The notes under the pieces are model-generated. The model was not told the origin of the DNA. It saw only the letters and a program-made list of their open reading frames with translations, and made no database searches. Of a DNA stretch of 64,000 nucleotides, positions 18,530 to 33,383 are shown in pieces. The stretch covers positions 396,381-460,380 of the forward strand of contig NZ_BCSX01000021.1 of assembly GCF_001570425.1 (NCBI RefSeq), given 5' to 3'. The number at the start of each line of letters is the position of its first letter. The first letter of the stretch is position 1. The position numbers were made by a program, and so were the translations under genes. This DNA comes from Mycolicibacterium brisbanense. Its GTDB lineage: Bacteria; Actinomycetota; Actinomycetes; Mycobacteriales; Mycobacteriaceae.

Positions 18530-19537
18530 TCAGTGCTGCTCGGTGCTCATGAGTTCGACAATCCGCTGCAAATCGTCGACCGACCCGAACTCCACGACGA
18601 TCTTGCCCTTGCGTTTGCCGAGACTCACGGTGACGCGGGAGTCGAAGGTCGTCGACAGCCGGTCGGCAACATCCTGAAGGCCGGGCATCTGGATCGGCTT
18701 GCGGCGCGGCGCGGGAGGCGCGGCACCATCGCGGTTGGCGAGGGTGACGGCCTCTTCAGTGGCACGCACCGACAAGCCCTCGGCCACAATGCGCGCGGCG
18801 AGTTCCTCCTGCTTTTCCGGACCGCCCTCAAGCGCGAGCAGTGCGCGGGCATGACCGGCCGAGAGTACGCCGGCGGCCACCCGACGCTGCACGGCGATCG
18901 GCAGTCGCAGCAGGCGGATCATGTTGGAGATCAGCGGACGGGACCGCCCGATCCTGGCTGCCAGTTCATCGTGGGTGACGCCGAATTCATCGAGCAGCTG
19001 TTGGTAGGCCGCGGCCTCTTCCAACGGGTTGAGCTGTACGCGGTGGATGTTCTCCAGCAGCGCGTCGCGCAGCATGCTGTCGTCGGCGGTCTCGCGGACG
19101 ATCGCGGGAATGGCCGGAAGCTCGGCGATCTGTGCCGCGCGCCAGCGCCGCTCCCCCATCACCAGCTGGTAGCGGGTTGCCCCGTCGGTTTGCACGGCGC
19201 GCACGACGATCGGCTGCATGAGGCCGAACTCGCGGATGGAGTGCACCAGCTCGTTGAGCGCTTCTTCGTCGAAGACCTGGCGGGGCTGGCGGGGGTTGGG
19301 ATCGATGAGGGCGGGGTCGATCTCGCGGTACGTGGCGCCGACGCCATCGACCTCAGCCGGTGATGCTTCGGGCGACGGCGACGGCGACGAAGCCGGCGGC
19401 CCGAGCAGAACGTCGGCGGCCGTCGCGCCCATCCGGGGACTCAGATTGTCGGTGCCGTCGTCGGCCGGTCCGGTCGGAATCAGCGACGCCAGACCCCGCC
19501 CGAGTCCACTGCGCTTTTTCGCCTGCTGATTCATCAT
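18530..19537 (-). CDS. parB: Chromosome partitioning protein ParB
   Basis: A 335-residue ParB/Spo0J. The N-terminal [15 protein letters not shown] motif is the ParA-interacting segment. The CTP-binding/hydrolysing core includes PNPRQPR and GERRWRAAQ (residues ~90-175). A central HTH region ([21 protein letters not shown]) reads parS, and a C-terminal dimerisation domain follows. Its targets, two perfect parS sites, lie just upstream in parA and rsmG. Downstream of parA by 48 bp on the same strand. Confidence 0.96.
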   Translation of the reverse strand: MMNQQAKKRSGLGRGLASLIPTGPADDGTDNLSPRMGATAADVLLGPPASSPSPSPEASPAEVDGVGATYREIDPALIDPNPRQPRQVFDEEALNELVHSIREFGLMQPIVVRAVQTDGATRYQLVMGERRWRAAQIAELPAIPAIVRETADDSMLRDALLENIHRVQLNPLEEAAAYQQLLDEFGVTHDELAARIGRSRPLISNMIRLLRLPIAVQRRVAAGVLSAGHARALLALEGGPEKQEELAARIVAEGLSVRATEEAVTLANRDGAAPPAPRRKPIQMPGLQDVADRLSTTFDSRVTVSLGKRKGKIVVEFGSVDDLQRIVELMSTEQH

Positions 19538-19585
19538 CGTCTCCTGCTCATCGCTGCCAACTTCCCGACTTCTCGCGTTGCCGCC

Positions 19586-21255
<1,670 letters not shown>

Positions 21256-21291
21256 CTACTACACACGAACTACACCGATGTAACTAACGAA

Positions 21292-21828
21292 TCAGCCAAG
21301 CAATACAACGACGCGACGCGAAGGCTCCACACCCTCGCTCTCGCTGCGGACGCCTTCGACGGCCGCCACCGCGTCGTGCACGATCTTGCGTTCAAAGGGA
21401 GTCATGGGGGCCAGCTCTTCGCGCACCCCGGACTCCAGCACGCGGCGGGCCACCTTGTCGCCGAGCGCCGCCAGCTCATCGCGGCGCCGACGACGCCACC
21501 GGGCGATGTCGAGCATCAGCCGGCTGCGCTCGCCGGTCTTCTGATGAACAGCCAGCCGGGTCAGCTCCTGGAGCGCGTCGAGCACCTCGCCCTTGCGGCC
21601 GACCAGCTTGCTCAGATCCCCGCCCCCGTCGATGCTGACGACCGCGCGGTCACCTTCGACATCCAGATCGATGTCGCCGTCGAAGTCGAGCAGATCGAGC
21701 AGCTCCTCGAGATAGTCGCCGGCGATCTCGCCCTCGGCGACCAACCGCTCTTCCAGATCGTCCGCCGCTGTCGTCGCCTTCGAGGCCTCCGGCTCGACGC
21801 CGGCGTCGGTGGTCTGTGCGTCCGTCAT
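21292..21828 (-). CDS. jag: Jag-type R3H/KH RNA-binding protein (KhpB-like)
   Basis: A 178-residue RNA-binding protein. A KH domain (LVGRKGEVLDALQELTRLAV) and a C-terminal R3H domain (MTPFERKIVHDAVAAVEGVRSESEG) follow an acidic N-terminal part. This is the Rv3920c homolog between yidC and rsmG. In other bacteria it binds RNA as a KhpA/KhpB dimer and affects cell elongation. Confidence 0.92.
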   Translation of the reverse strand: MTDAQTTDAGVEPEASKATTAADDLEERLVAEGEIAGDYLEELLDLLDFDGDIDLDVEGDRAVVSIDGGGDLSKLVGRKGEVLDALQELTRLAVHQKTGERSRLMLDIARWRRRRRDELAALGDKVARRVLESGVREELAPMTPFERKIVHDAVAAVEGVRSESEGVEPSRRVVVLLG

Positions 21829-21864
21829 GTCAGTCTCTCCCTACTACTCGCCAGCCGGAGCTGG

Positions 21865-22932
21865 TCAACGCTTCCGCTTCTTGGGGCGCGCGCCGGGCTT
21901 CGGGGTACGACCGGCGGTATCCCCCGATCCCTCCGCGGCGCTGCTGTCCCCGGTGCCCTCGGTCGATTCGGCAGACGCGCTGTCCGCTTCGTCCTGATCG
22001 CCAGGATTCGACGATGCCTTGCGCGGCCGGTTGGGCTTGGCCCCTGGCGCCGGCGCATTGGCCGCCCGCCTCTCCATGGCCTCGACCTTCTTGGCTTCCT
22101 CTTCCTTCTCGATCATGCCGAACACGTAGTGCTGCTGACCGAACGTCCAGATGTTGTTCGCGAACCAGTACAGGATGATCGCGAGCGGCAGGAACGGTCC
22201 GCCGGCCACGACGCCGAACGGGAACACGTAGAGCGCCAGCTTGTTCATCATCGCCGTCTGCGGGTTGGCAGCGGCCTCAGGGCTCTGCCGCGCAACCGAC
22301 GCCCGGCTGTTGAAGTAGGTCGCGATGCCGGCGAGGATCATGATCGGCACGCCCACCGCGATCACCGAGATCCGGTTGAACTCTGTAAAGGCGTCCAGAC
22401 CCGTCTTCTGGATCATGGTCGCGCCCAACGGCGCACCGAACAGGTTGGCGTCGAGGAAGTTCGCCACGTCGGTCGGGCTGAACACGTAGTTGCCGGTGGC
22501 CCGGTTCTCGGCGACGGTCATGTGCACCTGACCGAAGCCACCCTGGGTCCGGTTGAAGGATCGGAGCACGTGGAACAGTCCGAGGAAGACCGGCACCTGC
22601 GCCAGCATCGGCAGACAGCCGAGGATGGGGTTGAACCCGTGCTCGCGCTGCAGCTTCTGCATCTCCAGCGCCATGCGCTGGCGGTCCTTGCCGTACTTCT
22701 TCTGCAGCGCCTTGATCTGCGGTTGCAGCTCCTGCATCTGCCGCGTCGTGCGGATCTGCTTGACGAACGGCTTGTAGAGGATGGCGCGCAGGGTGAACAC
22801 CAGGAACATCACCGACAGCGCCCAGGCGAAGAAGTTCTGCGGGCCGAGGATGAAGGCGAACGCCTTGTACCAAACCCACATGATCGCCGACACCGGGTAA
22901 TAGATGATGTCGAGGCTGAAGAAGTTAAACAT
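21865..22932 (-). CDS. yidC: Membrane protein insertase YidC
   Basis: A 355-residue Oxa1/YidC insertase. Hydrophobic segments surround a cytoplasmic coiled region ([20 protein letters not shown]), the classic YidC C1 loop, and [21 protein letters not shown] carries the conserved TM motif. The C-terminal tail is long, Ala/Pro-rich and basic, ending in PKKRKR, and may contact the ribosome. The ATG at 22932 matches the M. tuberculosis protein start (short leader, then [10 protein letters not shown]); an upstream ATG at 22950 would add six residues. Confidence 0.94.
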   Translation of the reverse strand: MFNFFSLDIIYYPVSAIMWVWYKAFAFILGPQNFFAWALSVMFLVFTLRAILYKPFVKQIRTTRQMQELQPQIKALQKKYGKDRQRMALEMQKLQREHGFNPILGCLPMLAQVPVFLGLFHVLRSFNRTQGGFGQVHMTVAENRATGNYVFSPTDVANFLDANLFGAPLGATMIQKTGLDAFTEFNRISVIAVGVPIMILAGIATYFNSRASVARQSPEAAANPQTAMMNKLALYVFPFGVVAGGPFLPLAIILYWFANNIWTFGQQHYVFGMIEKEEEAKKVEAMERRAANAPAPGAKPNRPRKASSNPGDQDEADSASAESTEGTGDSSAAEGSGDTAGRTPKPGARPKKRKR

Positions 22933-23209
22933 AGGACTCGTTTCTGCCATCTCCGACGGCATCAGCGTTGCGGCGCTCAGGTATCGGATCCCATCCTCCC
23001 CGATGCCACGGGCCACACTTCAGCAGCCGAACCGTGGCCAGCCAGCCACCGTAGAGAAGGCCGTACTCGGTGAGCGCGTCCACGGCGTACTGACTGCACG
23101 TCGGAGTGAATCGACACGTGGGCAGACGCAGTGGGGAGATCATGTGCCGATACAGCTGGATCAAGAAGATCACAGCGCGGGCTGCACCCGCCCCTGCTTG
23201 CCGAATCAT
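22925..23209 (-). CDS. yidD: Membrane protein insertion efficiency factor YidD
   Basis: A 94-residue member of the YidD family (Rv3922c). The signature [19 protein letters not shown], with three cysteines ([12 protein letters not shown]... KCGPWH), is conserved. The ATG at 23209 overlaps the rnpA stop by 4 bp and the 3' end overlaps yidC by 8 bp. Confidence 0.92.
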   Translation of the reverse strand: MIRQAGAGAARAVIFLIQLYRHMISPLRLPTCRFTPTCSQYAVDALTEYGLLYGGWLATVRLLKCGPWHRGGWDPIPERRNADAVGDGRNESYV

Positions 23210-23559
23210 GAAGCAGTTCCGTGCCGCGCCACCCGCTCGAGCGCGGCAGTGAGTTGCCGTTCCAAGCGTGACGAGAGCGCGTCCCGGCAACTCGGCCGAG
23301 CGCGGATCACCAGCCGGTCCGTGGGCTCGAGGCGGGGCAGCACTGTGCGGGCGGCGTGCCTGAGACGACGCGCCACCCGGTGACGTTCGACGGCGTTACC
23401 GACGGACTTGGAGACCACCAAACCGACACGTGGCCCACTGGGGTCCAGCTCGTCGCGCAACGCGTGAACCACCACATCGGGTTGTACTGCGCGCACGCCA
23501 CGGCTGACGGTGACACTGAATTCCGCGGACCGCCTCATCCGGTTCTGAGCCGGAAGCAC
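23206..23559 (-). CDS. rnpA: Ribonuclease P protein component
   Basis: A 117-residue basic protein that assists RNase P RNA in 5' maturation of tRNAs. The family signature is [18 protein letters not shown], with the N-terminal [14 protein letters not shown]. It starts at a GTG 21 bp after the rpmH stop, in the universal rpmH-rnpA order. Confidence 0.94.
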   Translation of the reverse strand: MLPAQNRMRRSAEFSVTVSRGVRAVQPDVVVHALRDELDPSGPRVGLVVSKSVGNAVERHRVARRLRHAARTVLPRLEPTDRLVIRARPSCRDALSSRLERQLTAALERVARHGTAS

Positions 23560-23580
23560 CGCGCTAGATCCTGCGTCGAA

Positions 23581-23724
23581 TCACGCAGTGAGCGAGCGAC
23601 GGCCCTTGCTACGACGGCTGGACACGATGGCGCGACCGGCACGGGTCCGCATACGCAGCCGGAACCCATGAACCCGCGCACGGCGACGGTTGTTCGGCTG
23701 GAAGGTCCGCTTGCCCTTGGCCAC
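23581..23724 (-). CDS. rpmH: 50S ribosomal protein bL34
   Basis: A 47-residue protein with a GTG start, reading [20 protein letters not shown] then [14 protein letters not shown] and ending GRRSLTA. This is the standard bL34 sequence. It is first in the minus-strand operon rpmH-rnpA-yidD-yidC-jag-rsmG-parA-parB. Confidence 0.97.
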   Translation of the reverse strand: MAKGKRTFQPNNRRRARVHGFRLRMRTRAGRAIVSSRRSKGRRSLTA

Positions 23725-24233
23725 GGCAATCTCTCCTTGTTTCTATGTGGCGCCCGCGACTCGCCGACCCGAAGTGTGTCGGAGAGGACGCGACTGCCCC
23801 TAATAAGCTTGTGGTGCGTCGTGTTCTACTTACCGGCGCAGACTCCGGGCGGACCAGGATCGCAGCCGTATCGCCACGTGCGGGCGACTGCTCGAGGGTA
23901 CTGACGAGTTTTCGCTGGGTCAAACCTGCGAGCAAGCGGTCGGCCCCAATGTTGCAGAACGGTTGGCACGTCGAACGAAAACTGTTAGCTTCTGCCCATA
24001 CCGTTCGTAGCCGGCCCGCACCGGGACTGGCCCAGACAGGAACCGAGGACGTCACCCAGCCGCCACATCCCACACTATGTGAGCCACGGCTGCGACATCC
24101 TCCGCACAAGTCAACAGAAACGACGACGACTGTCCTTTTTCCACAACCTGTGGATAAATATGTGGACAGTTCGTCTTCGTTCTATTGGTCGTCCGTGGCT
24201 GGACCTCCAGGACAGTAAAGGGGGTAACCGTCG
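23725..24233. promoter_or_regulatory. rpmH-dnaA divergent intergenic region with DnaA boxes
   Basis: 509 bp with no convincing gene; it must carry the dnaA promoter(s) and the rpmH promoter. Close to dnaA there is a cluster of DnaA-box-like sites: TTTTCCACA (24137-24145), TGTGGATAA (24149-24157, exact complement of TTATCCACA) and TGTGGACAG (24161-24169). These suggest DnaA autoregulation. A GGGGG ribosome-binding site lies upstream of the dnaA ATG. An open frame at 23745-24218 has no family features and is taken as chance. Confidence 0.7.
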
Positions 24234-25688
24234 ATGACCGCTGACCCCGACCCACCCTTCGTCTCCATCTGGAACGACGTCGTCGCCGAACTCAATGGCG
24301 ACACCACCCCTCAGCAAAGAGCCTGGCTGAAGCTCGTACAGCCGTTGGTCATCACTGAGGGGTTTGCTCTGCTGTCGGTGCCCACGCCGTTCGTCCAGAA
24401 CGAAATCGAGCGTCACCTGCGGGAACCCATCGTCTCGGCGCTCAGCCGGCGACTCGGCCAACGCGTCGAGCTCGGCGTCCGCATCGCCACACCGAGCCCG
24501 TCGGACGACGCCGACCTTTCCGACAGCCACCTCGAGCCCGCGCCGCCGGACATCGACGAGGTCGACGACGACCGCGCGGCCCGCGTGAACGTCGAGGAGA
24601 GCTGGCCGACCTACTTCAGCAACCCGCAGCCGAGCGCGGCCCCGCCCGACGCCAACGCGGTCAACCTGAACCGGCGCTACACGTTCGACACCTTCGTCAT
24701 CGGGGCGTCCAACCGGTTCGCCCATGCCGCGACCCTCGCCATCGCCGAGGCCCCCGCGCGGGCGTACAACCCGTTGTTCATCTGGGGTGAGTCCGGGCTG
24801 GGCAAGACCCACCTGCTGCACGCGGCCGGCAACTATGCCCAGCGTCTCTTCCCCGGCATGCGCGTGAAATACGTGTCCACCGAGGAATTCACCAACGATT
24901 TCATCAACTCCCTGCGCGATGACCGCAAGGCGTCGTTCAAACGCAGTTACCGCGACATCGACATCCTGCTGGTCGACGACATCCAGTTCATCGAGGGCAA
25001 GGAAGGTATCCAGGAAGAGTTCTTCCATACCTTCAACACGCTGCACAACGCGAACAAGCAGATCGTCATCTCCTCCGACCGGCCGCCCAAACAGCTCGCC
25101 ACGCTCGAGGATCGGCTCCGCACCCGCTTCGAGTGGGGCCTGATCACCGACGTCCAGCCGCCCGAGCTGGAAACCCGAATCGCGATTCTGCGCAAGAAAG
25201 CTCAGATGGATCGGCTCGACGTGCCCGGCGATGTGCTCGAACTCATCGCCAGCAGCATCGAACGCAACATCCGCGAGCTCGAGGGTGCCCTGATCCGCGT
25301 GACGGCGTTCGCCTCGCTGAACAAGACGCGCATCGACAAGTCACTGGCCGAGGTGGTCCTGCGTGACCTCATCGCCGACGCGACCACCATGCAGATCAGC
25401 ACAGCGGCCATCATGGCGGCCACAGCGGAGTACTTCGAGACCACCGTGGAGGAATTGCGCGGGCCCGGCAAGACGCGGGCGCTGGCGCAGTCCCGGCAGA
25501 TCGCCATGTACCTGTGCCGTGAACTCACGGACCTCTCCCTGCCCAAGATCGGGCAGGCCTTCGGACGCGATCACACGACGGTGATGTACGCCGAGAAGAA
25601 GATCCGCGGTGAGATGGCCGAGCGACGCGAGGTTTTCGACCACGTGAAGGAACTCACCACCCGGATCCGCCAGCGCGCCAAGCGCTGA
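24234..25688 (+). CDS. dnaA: Chromosomal replication initiator DnaA
   Basis: A 484-residue initiator. Domain I (residues ~1-80) is followed by a low-complexity acidic domain II (~80-140). The AAA+ domain III has Walker [11 protein letters not shown] and Walker [16 protein letters not shown]. Domain IV has the DnaA signature HTH ([18 protein letters not shown]). It binds the boxes in the flanking oriC and in its own promoter region. Confidence 0.98.
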   Translation: MTADPDPPFVSIWNDVVAELNGDTTPQQRAWLKLVQPLVITEGFALLSVPTPFVQNEIERHLREPIVSALSRRLGQRVELGVRIATPSPSDDADLSDSHLEPAPPDIDEVDDDRAARVNVEESWPTYFSNPQPSAAPPDANAVNLNRRYTFDTFVIGASNRFAHAATLAIAEAPARAYNPLFIWGESGLGKTHLLHAAGNYAQRLFPGMRVKYVSTEEFTNDFINSLRDDRKASFKRSYRDIDILLVDDIQFIEGKEGIQEEFFHTFNTLHNANKQIVISSDRPPKQLATLEDRLRTRFEWGLITDVQPPELETRIAILRKKAQMDRLDVPGDVLELIASSIERNIRELEGALIRVTAFASLNKTRIDKSLAEVVLRDLIADATTMQISTAAIMAATAEYFETTVEELRGPGKTRALAQSRQIAMYLCRELTDLSLPKIGQAFGRDHTTVMYAEKKIRGEMAERREVFDHVKELTTRIRQRAKR

Positions 25689-26288
25689 CGCCCAGCTGCG
25701 CAACCCTCCCCCGACGCCCGCGGGGTCTTTGTGGCGTCAAATGGTGTCTCACATCGTGGTCACGCCTGCTCAGGATGCGACCGATTTGCAGAACAACTTT
25801 TGTCACAGCTGCGTCAGCGGTCACAGTCGCACGCCCAAAATCCCTGTGCACAGCACTGTGCACAACCTGCGGGCGAATCACAGGATTATCGGGGGAACAA
25901 TCCACACGGCTCGAGTTCTCCACAGCCGCCCGGAACCCCGCACCCCGCTGTCCACAGCCGACGCACACCGCGACACACCGACGGTGCTGGGCTTACACCG
26001 CTTCATCCCCAGATTCCACAGTCCCTATTACTGTTACTCAAATATCTACTCATAATTCTTCTTAGAAGAAGCCTGTTGGGGACATCTCGGCTCGAGCCCC
26101 GCCTCGCATCCCCGGTGTCCTTCGAGGTCACCCCGATCGATTAGCTTTCAAGTTCATGCGGAAAGCTCTACGGTGGTTCTTCGACGACGGTTTCTCCAGC
26201 GTGCTCGCGTGGCATGATGCTGCGCAGCATCGATGAGAAACCGCTGGTAGAGCTCATTGTGGGGATTATTCGAAGGGGCGCATAAGAC
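25689..26288. other. oriC: Replication origin oriC
   Basis: 600 bp between dnaA and dnaN without a gene. DnaA-box-like sites are numerous: CTGTGCACA (25844-25852), TGTGCACAA (25857-25865), CAATCCACA (25898-25906), TTCTCCACA (25916-25924), CTGTCCACA (25948-25956) and GATTCCACA (26012-26020). An AT-rich stretch at about 26025-26070 is the likely unwinding element; it ends in an inverted repeat TTCTTCT-T-AGAAGAA (26056-26070). Beyond it lie a 7-bp hairpin (26143-26149 with 26161-26167) and a perfect 16-bp palindrome (26216-26231) before dnaN. Mycobacterial origins are known to lie here and to use many degenerate boxes. Confidence 0.93.
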
Positions 26289-27479
26289 GTGTCGACGACG
26301 ACGGCTGGGCTGACCGACTTGAAGTTTCGCGTGGTACGCGAGGACTTCGCGGATGCGGTGGCCTGGGTGGCCCGTAACCTGCCGAGCCGGCCCACCATCC
26401 CGGTACTGGCCGGTGTGCTTCTCACGGGCACCGATGACGGGCTGACCATCTCTGGCTTCGACTACGAAGTCTCCGCAGAGGTGCGGGTTGCAGCTGAAAT
26501 CGCTTCTCCCGGAAGCGTTTTGGTGTCCGGTCGGCTGCTCTCGGACATCACCAAGGCCCTGCCGGGCAAGCCGGTGGACATCAGCGTGGAAGGCACCCGC
26601 GTCGCGCTGACCTGCGGAAGTGCCCGGTTCTCGCTGCCCACCCTGGCGGTGGAGGATTACCCGGCTCTGCCCGCCCTGCCGGACGAGACCGGGGTTGTCG
26701 CCGCCGACCTGTTCGCCGAGGCCATCGGCCAGGTCGCCGTCGCGGCCGGACGGGATGACACGCTGCCGATGCTGACCGGCATCCGCGTCGAAATCTCCGG
26801 GGAATCAGTGGTTTTGGCCGCGACGGACCGGTTCCGGTTGGCAGTTCGGGAGCTCACCTGGGTGGCTACCGCCGCTGACGTCGAGGCTGCGGTACTGGTG
26901 CCGGCGAAGACGCTGGCCGAGGCGGCGAAAGCCGGCACCGACGGCACCGAAGTTCACCTGTCCCTCGGGTCGGGTCCGTCGGTCGGCAAGGACGGTCTGC
27001 TGGGTATCCGCAGCAATGGCAAGCGCAGCACCACGCGTCTGCTGGACGCGGAATTCCCCAAGTTCCGCCAGCTGCTGCCCACCGAACACACCGCGGTGGC
27101 CACCATCGGCGTCGCGGAGCTGACCGAGGCCATCAAGCGTGTCGCTCTGGTCGCCGATCGCGGCGCGCAGATCCGCATGGAATTCGCCGAGGACGTCCTG
27201 CGGCTGTCGGCCGGAGCGGACGATGTCGGCCGGGCCGAGGAAGATCTCCCGGTCTCATTCGCGGGTGAGCCGCTCACCATCGCGTTCAACCCGACGTATC
27301 TGACCGACGGGTTGGGCTCGTTGCGCTCCGAACGCGTGACATTCGGTTTCACGACACCCAGCCGTCCCGCAGTGTTGCGGCCGGCGGGCGACGATGATGG
27401 GACCGGTGGAGGTGGGCCGTTCCCGGCCGCACACACCGATTACGTGTACTTGTTGATGCCGGTGCGCCTTCCTGGCTGA
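26289..27479 (+). CDS. dnaN: DNA polymerase III sliding clamp (beta subunit)
   Basis: A 396-residue beta clamp with three clamp-fold domains, beginning at a GTG. Typical segments are [20 protein letters not shown] (domain I), [12 protein letters not shown] (domain II) and the C-terminal [10 protein letters not shown], the clamp C-terminus involved in the peptide-binding cleft. The length is as usual. A short insertion ([18 protein letters not shown]) near the end is Gly/Asp rich. Confidence 0.97.
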   Translation: MSTTTAGLTDLKFRVVREDFADAVAWVARNLPSRPTIPVLAGVLLTGTDDGLTISGFDYEVSAEVRVAAEIASPGSVLVSGRLLSDITKALPGKPVDISVEGTRVALTCGSARFSLPTLAVEDYPALPALPDETGVVAADLFAEAIGQVAVAAGRDDTLPMLTGIRVEISGESVVLAATDRFRLAVRELTWVATAADVEAAVLVPAKTLAEAAKAGTDGTEVHLSLGSGPSVGKDGLLGIRSNGKRSTTRLLDAEFPKFRQLLPTEHTAVATIGVAELTEAIKRVALVADRGAQIRMEFAEDVLRLSAGADDVGRAEEDLPVSFAGEPLTIAFNPTYLTDGLGSLRSERVTFGFTTPSRPAVLRPAGDDDGTGGGGPFPAAHTDYVYLLMPVRLPG

Positions 27480-27504
27480 CCGGCCCGGCGAAAGAGGAAC
27501 CCAC

Positions 27505-28398
27505 ATGCAACTGGGGCTGATCGGCCTGGGCAAGATGGGCTACAACATGCGTGAGCGCCTCCGCAAGGGCGGTCACGAGGTCATCGGCTACGATCCTCGC
27601 CCCGAGGTCAGCGATGTGGCCAGCCTCGCGGACCTGGCAGCGGCGCTCACCGCGCCTCGAGTGGTCTGGGTGATGGTGCCGTCGGGAACCATCACCGATC
27701 AGACCATCGTGTCGCTGGCCGATGTGCTCAGCCCGGGTGACCTGGTGATCGACGGCGGCAACTCCCGTTACACCGAGGATGGCCCGCACGCAAAACTGTT
27801 GGGCGAGAAGGGTATTGCTTACATCGACGCGGGTGTGTCCGGTGGCGTGTGGGGCCTGACCGAGGGCTACGGCCTGATGGTCGGCGGTAGCGACGAGGAC
27901 GTGGCCAGGGCCATGCCGATCTTCGACACCCTGCGCCCGGCCGGTGAACTCGCCGACGGATTCGTACATGCCGGGCCGGTGGGTGCCGGGCATTACGCCA
28001 AGATGGTGCACAACGGCATCGAATACGGCTTGATGCACGCCTACGCCGAGGGTTATGAGTTGCTGGCGGCCGAGGACCTCATCAAGAGCCCGCAGGCGGT
28101 GATCCAGGCCTGGACCAACGGCACCGTGGTGCGGTCGTGGCTGCAAGAACTGTTGGCCAAGGCGCTCAAGGAAGATCCCGGTTTCGACGAGATCACCGGC
28201 TACACAGAGGATTCGGGCGAAGGACGGTGGACTGTCGAAGAGGCGATCCACCACCGCGTACCGATGCCGGTGATCGCCGCGTCGCTGTTCGCGCGGTTCG
28301 CCTCGAGGCAAGAGGACTCCCCCACCATGAAAGCGGTGGCGGCGCTGCGTAACCAGTTCGGTGGACACGCCGTACAGAGGATCAGCGAGTCCGGGTGA
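27505..28398 (+). CDS. gnd: 6-phosphogluconate dehydrogenase (decarboxylating), short form
   Basis: A 297-residue enzyme converting 6-phosphogluconate to ribulose 5-phosphate with NAD(P) reduction. The Rossmann motif is [11 protein letters not shown], the substrate motif GNSRY and [14 protein letters not shown], and the catalytic Lys lies in [12 protein letters not shown]. It is the short, GndA/YqeC-like form (about 300 residues). Its location between dnaN and recF is a mycobacterial trait. Confidence 0.95.
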   Translation: MQLGLIGLGKMGYNMRERLRKGGHEVIGYDPRPEVSDVASLADLAAALTAPRVVWVMVPSGTITDQTIVSLADVLSPGDLVIDGGNSRYTEDGPHAKLLGEKGIAYIDAGVSGGVWGLTEGYGLMVGGSDEDVARAMPIFDTLRPAGELADGFVHAGPVGAGHYAKMVHNGIEYGLMHAYAEGYELLAAEDLIKSPQAVIQAWTNGTVVRSWLQELLAKALKEDPGFDEITGYTEDSGEGRWTVEEAIHHRVPMPVIAASLFARFASRQEDSPTMKAVAALRNQFGGHAVQRISESG

Positions 28399-28462
28399 TC
28401 CTGCCCGACGGGGCGCACGTGGCGCGCAGGAGTGCGGGCGAAGTGGCACGGGAGGTATGGCC

Positions 28463-29617
28463 GTGTATGCCCGCCATCTGACGCTGACCGATTTCCGATC
28501 GTGGGCGCACGCCGACGTGGACCTCGAGCCCGGCCGGACCGTATTCGTGGGTCCCAACGGGTTCGGAAAGACGAATCTGGTTGAAGCCCTGTGGTATTCG
28601 GCGACGCTCGGATCCCACCGGGTGGCCACCGACGCACCGTTGATCCGGGCCGGTGCCGAGCGTGCCGTGGTCTCGACCATCGTCGTCAACGATGGCCGCG
28701 AGCTCGCCGTGGACCTCGAGATCACCACGGGCCGGGCCAACAAGGCCCGGCTCAACCGGTCCCCGGTCCGCAGCCCGCGTGAGGTGCTCGGGGTGTTGCG
28801 CGCGGTGCTGTTCAGCCCGGAGGATCTCGCGCTGGTCCGTGGCGATCCCGGAGAACGACGTCGTTACCTCGACGAACTCGCGACCACCTGTCGCCCGGCG
28901 ATCGCGGGCGTGCGCGCCGACTACGACAAGGTGGTGCGCCAGCGCACCGCGTTGCTGAAAACCGCTGCGGGAGCCCGCTATCGGGGCGACAGCAGCGTTC
29001 TGAGCACCCTCGAGGTGTGGGACGGTCACCTGGCCGCGCACGGTGCGGCGCTGATCGCGGCCCGCATCAAACTCGTCGAGCAACTGCACCCGGAAGTGCA
29101 GAAGGCCTACCAGCTGCTGGCTCCCGCGTCGCGGCCTGCCGCCATCCGCTACCGCAGTTCGGTCGAGGCGATCGAGAACGCGCCCGGTCCGGAATCGGTG
29201 GAGTTCTACGAGGCCGCACTGCTCGACGCGCTGGCCCGCCGGCGCGACGCCGAACTCGAGCGCGGCGTGTGCCTGGTCGGTCCGCACCGCGACGATCTCG
29301 AGTTGCGGCTCGGTGACCAGCCTGCGAAAGGCTTTGCCAGCCATGGTGAATCGTGGTCGATGGCGTTGGCATTGCGGCTCGGGGCCTACGAACTGCTGCG
29401 CGCCGACGGTGCGGAGCCGGTACTGCTGCTCGACGATGTGTTCGCCGAGTTGGATGTGTCGCGGCGGCGCGCGCTCGCCGGAGTGGCCGCCACTGCCGAG
29501 CAGGTGCTCGTCACGGCCGCGGTCGGTGAGGACATCCCCGACGACTGGGATGCCCGCCGTGTCGAGATTCGGATGATCGATGGTGAAAACGGACGAATTT
29601 CGGTGGTGCAGCAGTGA
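28463..29617 (+). CDS. recF: DNA replication/repair protein RecF
   Basis: A 384-residue SMC-like ATPase that loads RecA at gaps. Walker A is [16 protein letters not shown], the signature region is [23 protein letters not shown], and Walker B is [12 protein letters not shown]. The start is decided by the ribosome-binding site: GGAGG at 28451-28455 is only 1 bp from the ATG at 28457 but 7 bp from the GTG at 28463. The GTG gives [11 protein letters not shown], matching the family N-terminus. It overlaps the next gene by 4 bp. Confidence 0.95.
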   Translation: MYARHLTLTDFRSWAHADVDLEPGRTVFVGPNGFGKTNLVEALWYSATLGSHRVATDAPLIRAGAERAVVSTIVVNDGRELAVDLEITTGRANKARLNRSPVRSPREVLGVLRAVLFSPEDLALVRGDPGERRRYLDELATTCRPAIAGVRADYDKVVRQRTALLKTAAGARYRGDSSVLSTLEVWDGHLAAHGAALIAARIKLVEQLHPEVQKAYQLLAPASRPAAIRYRSSVEAIENAPGPESVEFYEAALLDALARRRDAELERGVCLVGPHRDDLELRLGDQPAKGFASHGESWSMALALRLGAYELLRADGAEPVLLLDDVFAELDVSRRRALAGVAATAEQVLVTAAVGEDIPDDWDARRVEIRMIDGENGRISVVQQ

Positions 29618-30186
29618 CTGACGACGACACGCCCGAAGAAGCAACCCCGTTCCCGCCAGAACATCTGGCCGGCCTGCGGGGCATGGACCTGGTGCGGCGC
29701 ACGCTCGAGGAGGCCCGCGGAGCAGCCCGCAGCCAGGGCAAGGATGTCGGCCGAGGCCGTGCGGCGCCGGTGCGTCGCGTGGCCGGTGGTGCCAGGTCGC
29801 GCCGGAGCTGGTCGGGCCCAGGGCCGGACCGCCGCGACCCTCAGCTGCTGGGGGTCGCGTCACAGGATCTCGCCAAGTCGCGGGGCTGGTCGACGCGAGT
29901 GTCCGAGGGTGCGGTGTTCGGCCGCTGGCGTGCGGTGGTCGGGGACCAGATCGCCGACCATGCCAACCCCACCGGGCTCAACGACGGCGTCTTGACGGTG
30001 TCGGCGGAGTCGACGGCGTGGGCGACGCAGCTGCGGATGGTGCAGGCCCAGTTGCTGGCCAAGATCGCCGCCGCGGTCGGTGACGGTGTGGTGAAGTCGT
30101 TGAAGATCGTCGGGCCCGTCGGTCCGTCGTGGCGGAAAGGCCCACGCAGCGTTCCTGGCCGCGGGCCGCGTGACACCTATGGCTGA
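29614..30186 (+). CDS. DUF721 family protein (Rv0004-like)
   Basis: A 190-residue protein with a disordered, basic N-terminal half and a C-terminal DUF721 domain ([38 protein letters not shown]). The family (DciA-like) interacts with the replicative helicase DnaB in other bacteria; in actinobacteria it sits between recF and gyrB. The GTG start overlaps the recF stop. Confidence 0.9.
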   Translation: MTDDDTPEEATPFPPEHLAGLRGMDLVRRTLEEARGAARSQGKDVGRGRAAPVRRVAGGARSRRSWSGPGPDRRDPQLLGVASQDLAKSRGWSTRVSEGAVFGRWRAVVGDQIADHANPTGLNDGVLTVSAESTAWATQLRMVQAQLLAKIAAAVGDGVVKSLKIVGPVGPSWRKGPRSVPGRGPRDTYG

Positions 30187-30358
30187 GGGCTCACGGCGGG
30201 TTCCGCTGAGAGCGCCGAGGCGGTGCGCGACCGCCGCCGGGGGCGTCCTCACGCACCCGATGCCGTGAAATTCAGCGCACGGCGCATATAGCTAGGTGAA
30301 AACGTCGCCGTAGGATCGGTGCTGGCGTCGGATGACGGTAGACTGTTCGAGGATCTGA

Positions 30359-32419
<2,061 letters not shown>

Positions 32420-32519
32420 GTCAGAACCGACACCAGATGACCGGCGACGTTTTCCCAGGAGTCACAGCCTGGTGCGCTAGGTTCGATCCCAGTGGATAGC
32501 TGCCGCGAGGAGGACCACC

Positions 32520-33383
32520 ATGGCGTACCCGGGCCAACCAATGGGCATCGGCGATCCGATAACCGTCCAGCCGGTAGCACGTGACCTGACGGCCCCGGGC
32601 GTTCTGGGCGTCACCGCGTTGGCGGTCATCGGTTTCGGCATGCAGGCGGGTCCGGTGTACACCGGCAGGAGTGCCGACGTGCTGGCTGCACAGCCGATCG
32701 CCACCTGGTCCGGTGCGGGTGGGCTTGCCCTGCTTCTGGCCGGCTTGCTGGCGATCCCCGGCACCAAGGTGCCCGCGCACCACTACCGCATCATCGCCGC
32801 GGTGCTGTCGGCCTTCGGGTTCCTGGCGGTCGTGATGGGCCTGGTGATAGGGCTGCTGAATCCACCGCCGGAGACCGTGGTCGGTTGGGCGCTCTACGTC
32901 ATCGTCGTGCTGGCCCTGGCGCAGACCGTGGTGGCGGTCCTCGCGGTGCGGGCCACCAAGACACTGCCCGACCAACCGGCACATCCGGATCCCGGCCCGC
33001 ACGAACAACACCCACCGGCGCACCGCGATTTCGGTGAGGTGACAACGCGATTCGGCGTCGGCAGCCCGTCGCCACGGAGCATGTCCTACGGACAGGGCTA
33101 TCAGACCGGACAGAACGCGCCGCAGCAGTCCCAGCCGTCGCAGCAGCATGCGCCGCAACAAGGACCGCCACCCGGGTACCGCGACCACCCGGACTTCGTC
33201 CCGCCCGCATCCCCCGCCGGAAGCGGAGCCCAACCTGCGCGGCAGGGCCCGTCGCACGAATCTCCCGGCGGCTGGGGACAGACCATGCCGGTGCAGCCGG
33301 ATCGAGGGCAGAGCGGTGGTGCCGGACCGGATCCGAGCCGCAACTACCCGCGCGGCGGCGAGGGTCGGCTACCTGGTCTGTAA
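32520..33383 (+). CDS. DUF5336 membrane protein (34-kDa antigen-like)
   Basis: A 287-residue protein with four hydrophobic segments in its first 150 residues (e.g. GVLGVTALAVIGFG, GLALLLAGLLAIPG, IIAAVLSAFGFLAVVMGLVI, ALYVIVVLALAQTVVAVLAV). A long Pro/Gln/Gly-rich cytoplasmic or surface tail follows. This is the layout of the mycobacterial 34-kDa antigen family (Rv0954, DUF5336), with an unknown role. GAGGAGGACC precedes the ATG. Its stop overlaps the convergent eccE by 15 bp. It may be the left boundary gene of the ESX insertion. Confidence 0.8.
   Translation: MAYPGQPMGIGDPITVQPVARDLTAPGVLGVTALAVIGFGMQAGPVYTGRSADVLAAQPIATWSGAGGLALLLAGLLAIPGTKVPAHHYRIIAAVLSAFGFLAVVMGLVIGLLNPPPETVVGWALYVIVVLALAQTVVAVLAVRATKTLPDQPAHPDPGPHEQHPPAHRDFGEVTTRFGVGSPSPRSMSYGQGYQTGQNAPQQSQPSQQHAPQQGPPPGYRDHPDFVPPASPAGSGAQPARQGPSHESPGGWGQTMPVQPDRGQSGGAGPDPSRNYPRGGEGRLPGL

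Noticed and set aside
23745..24218. Plus-strand open frame upstream of dnaA
   Set aside because: No ribosome-binding site and no family features; it covers the dnaA promoter and DnaA boxes.
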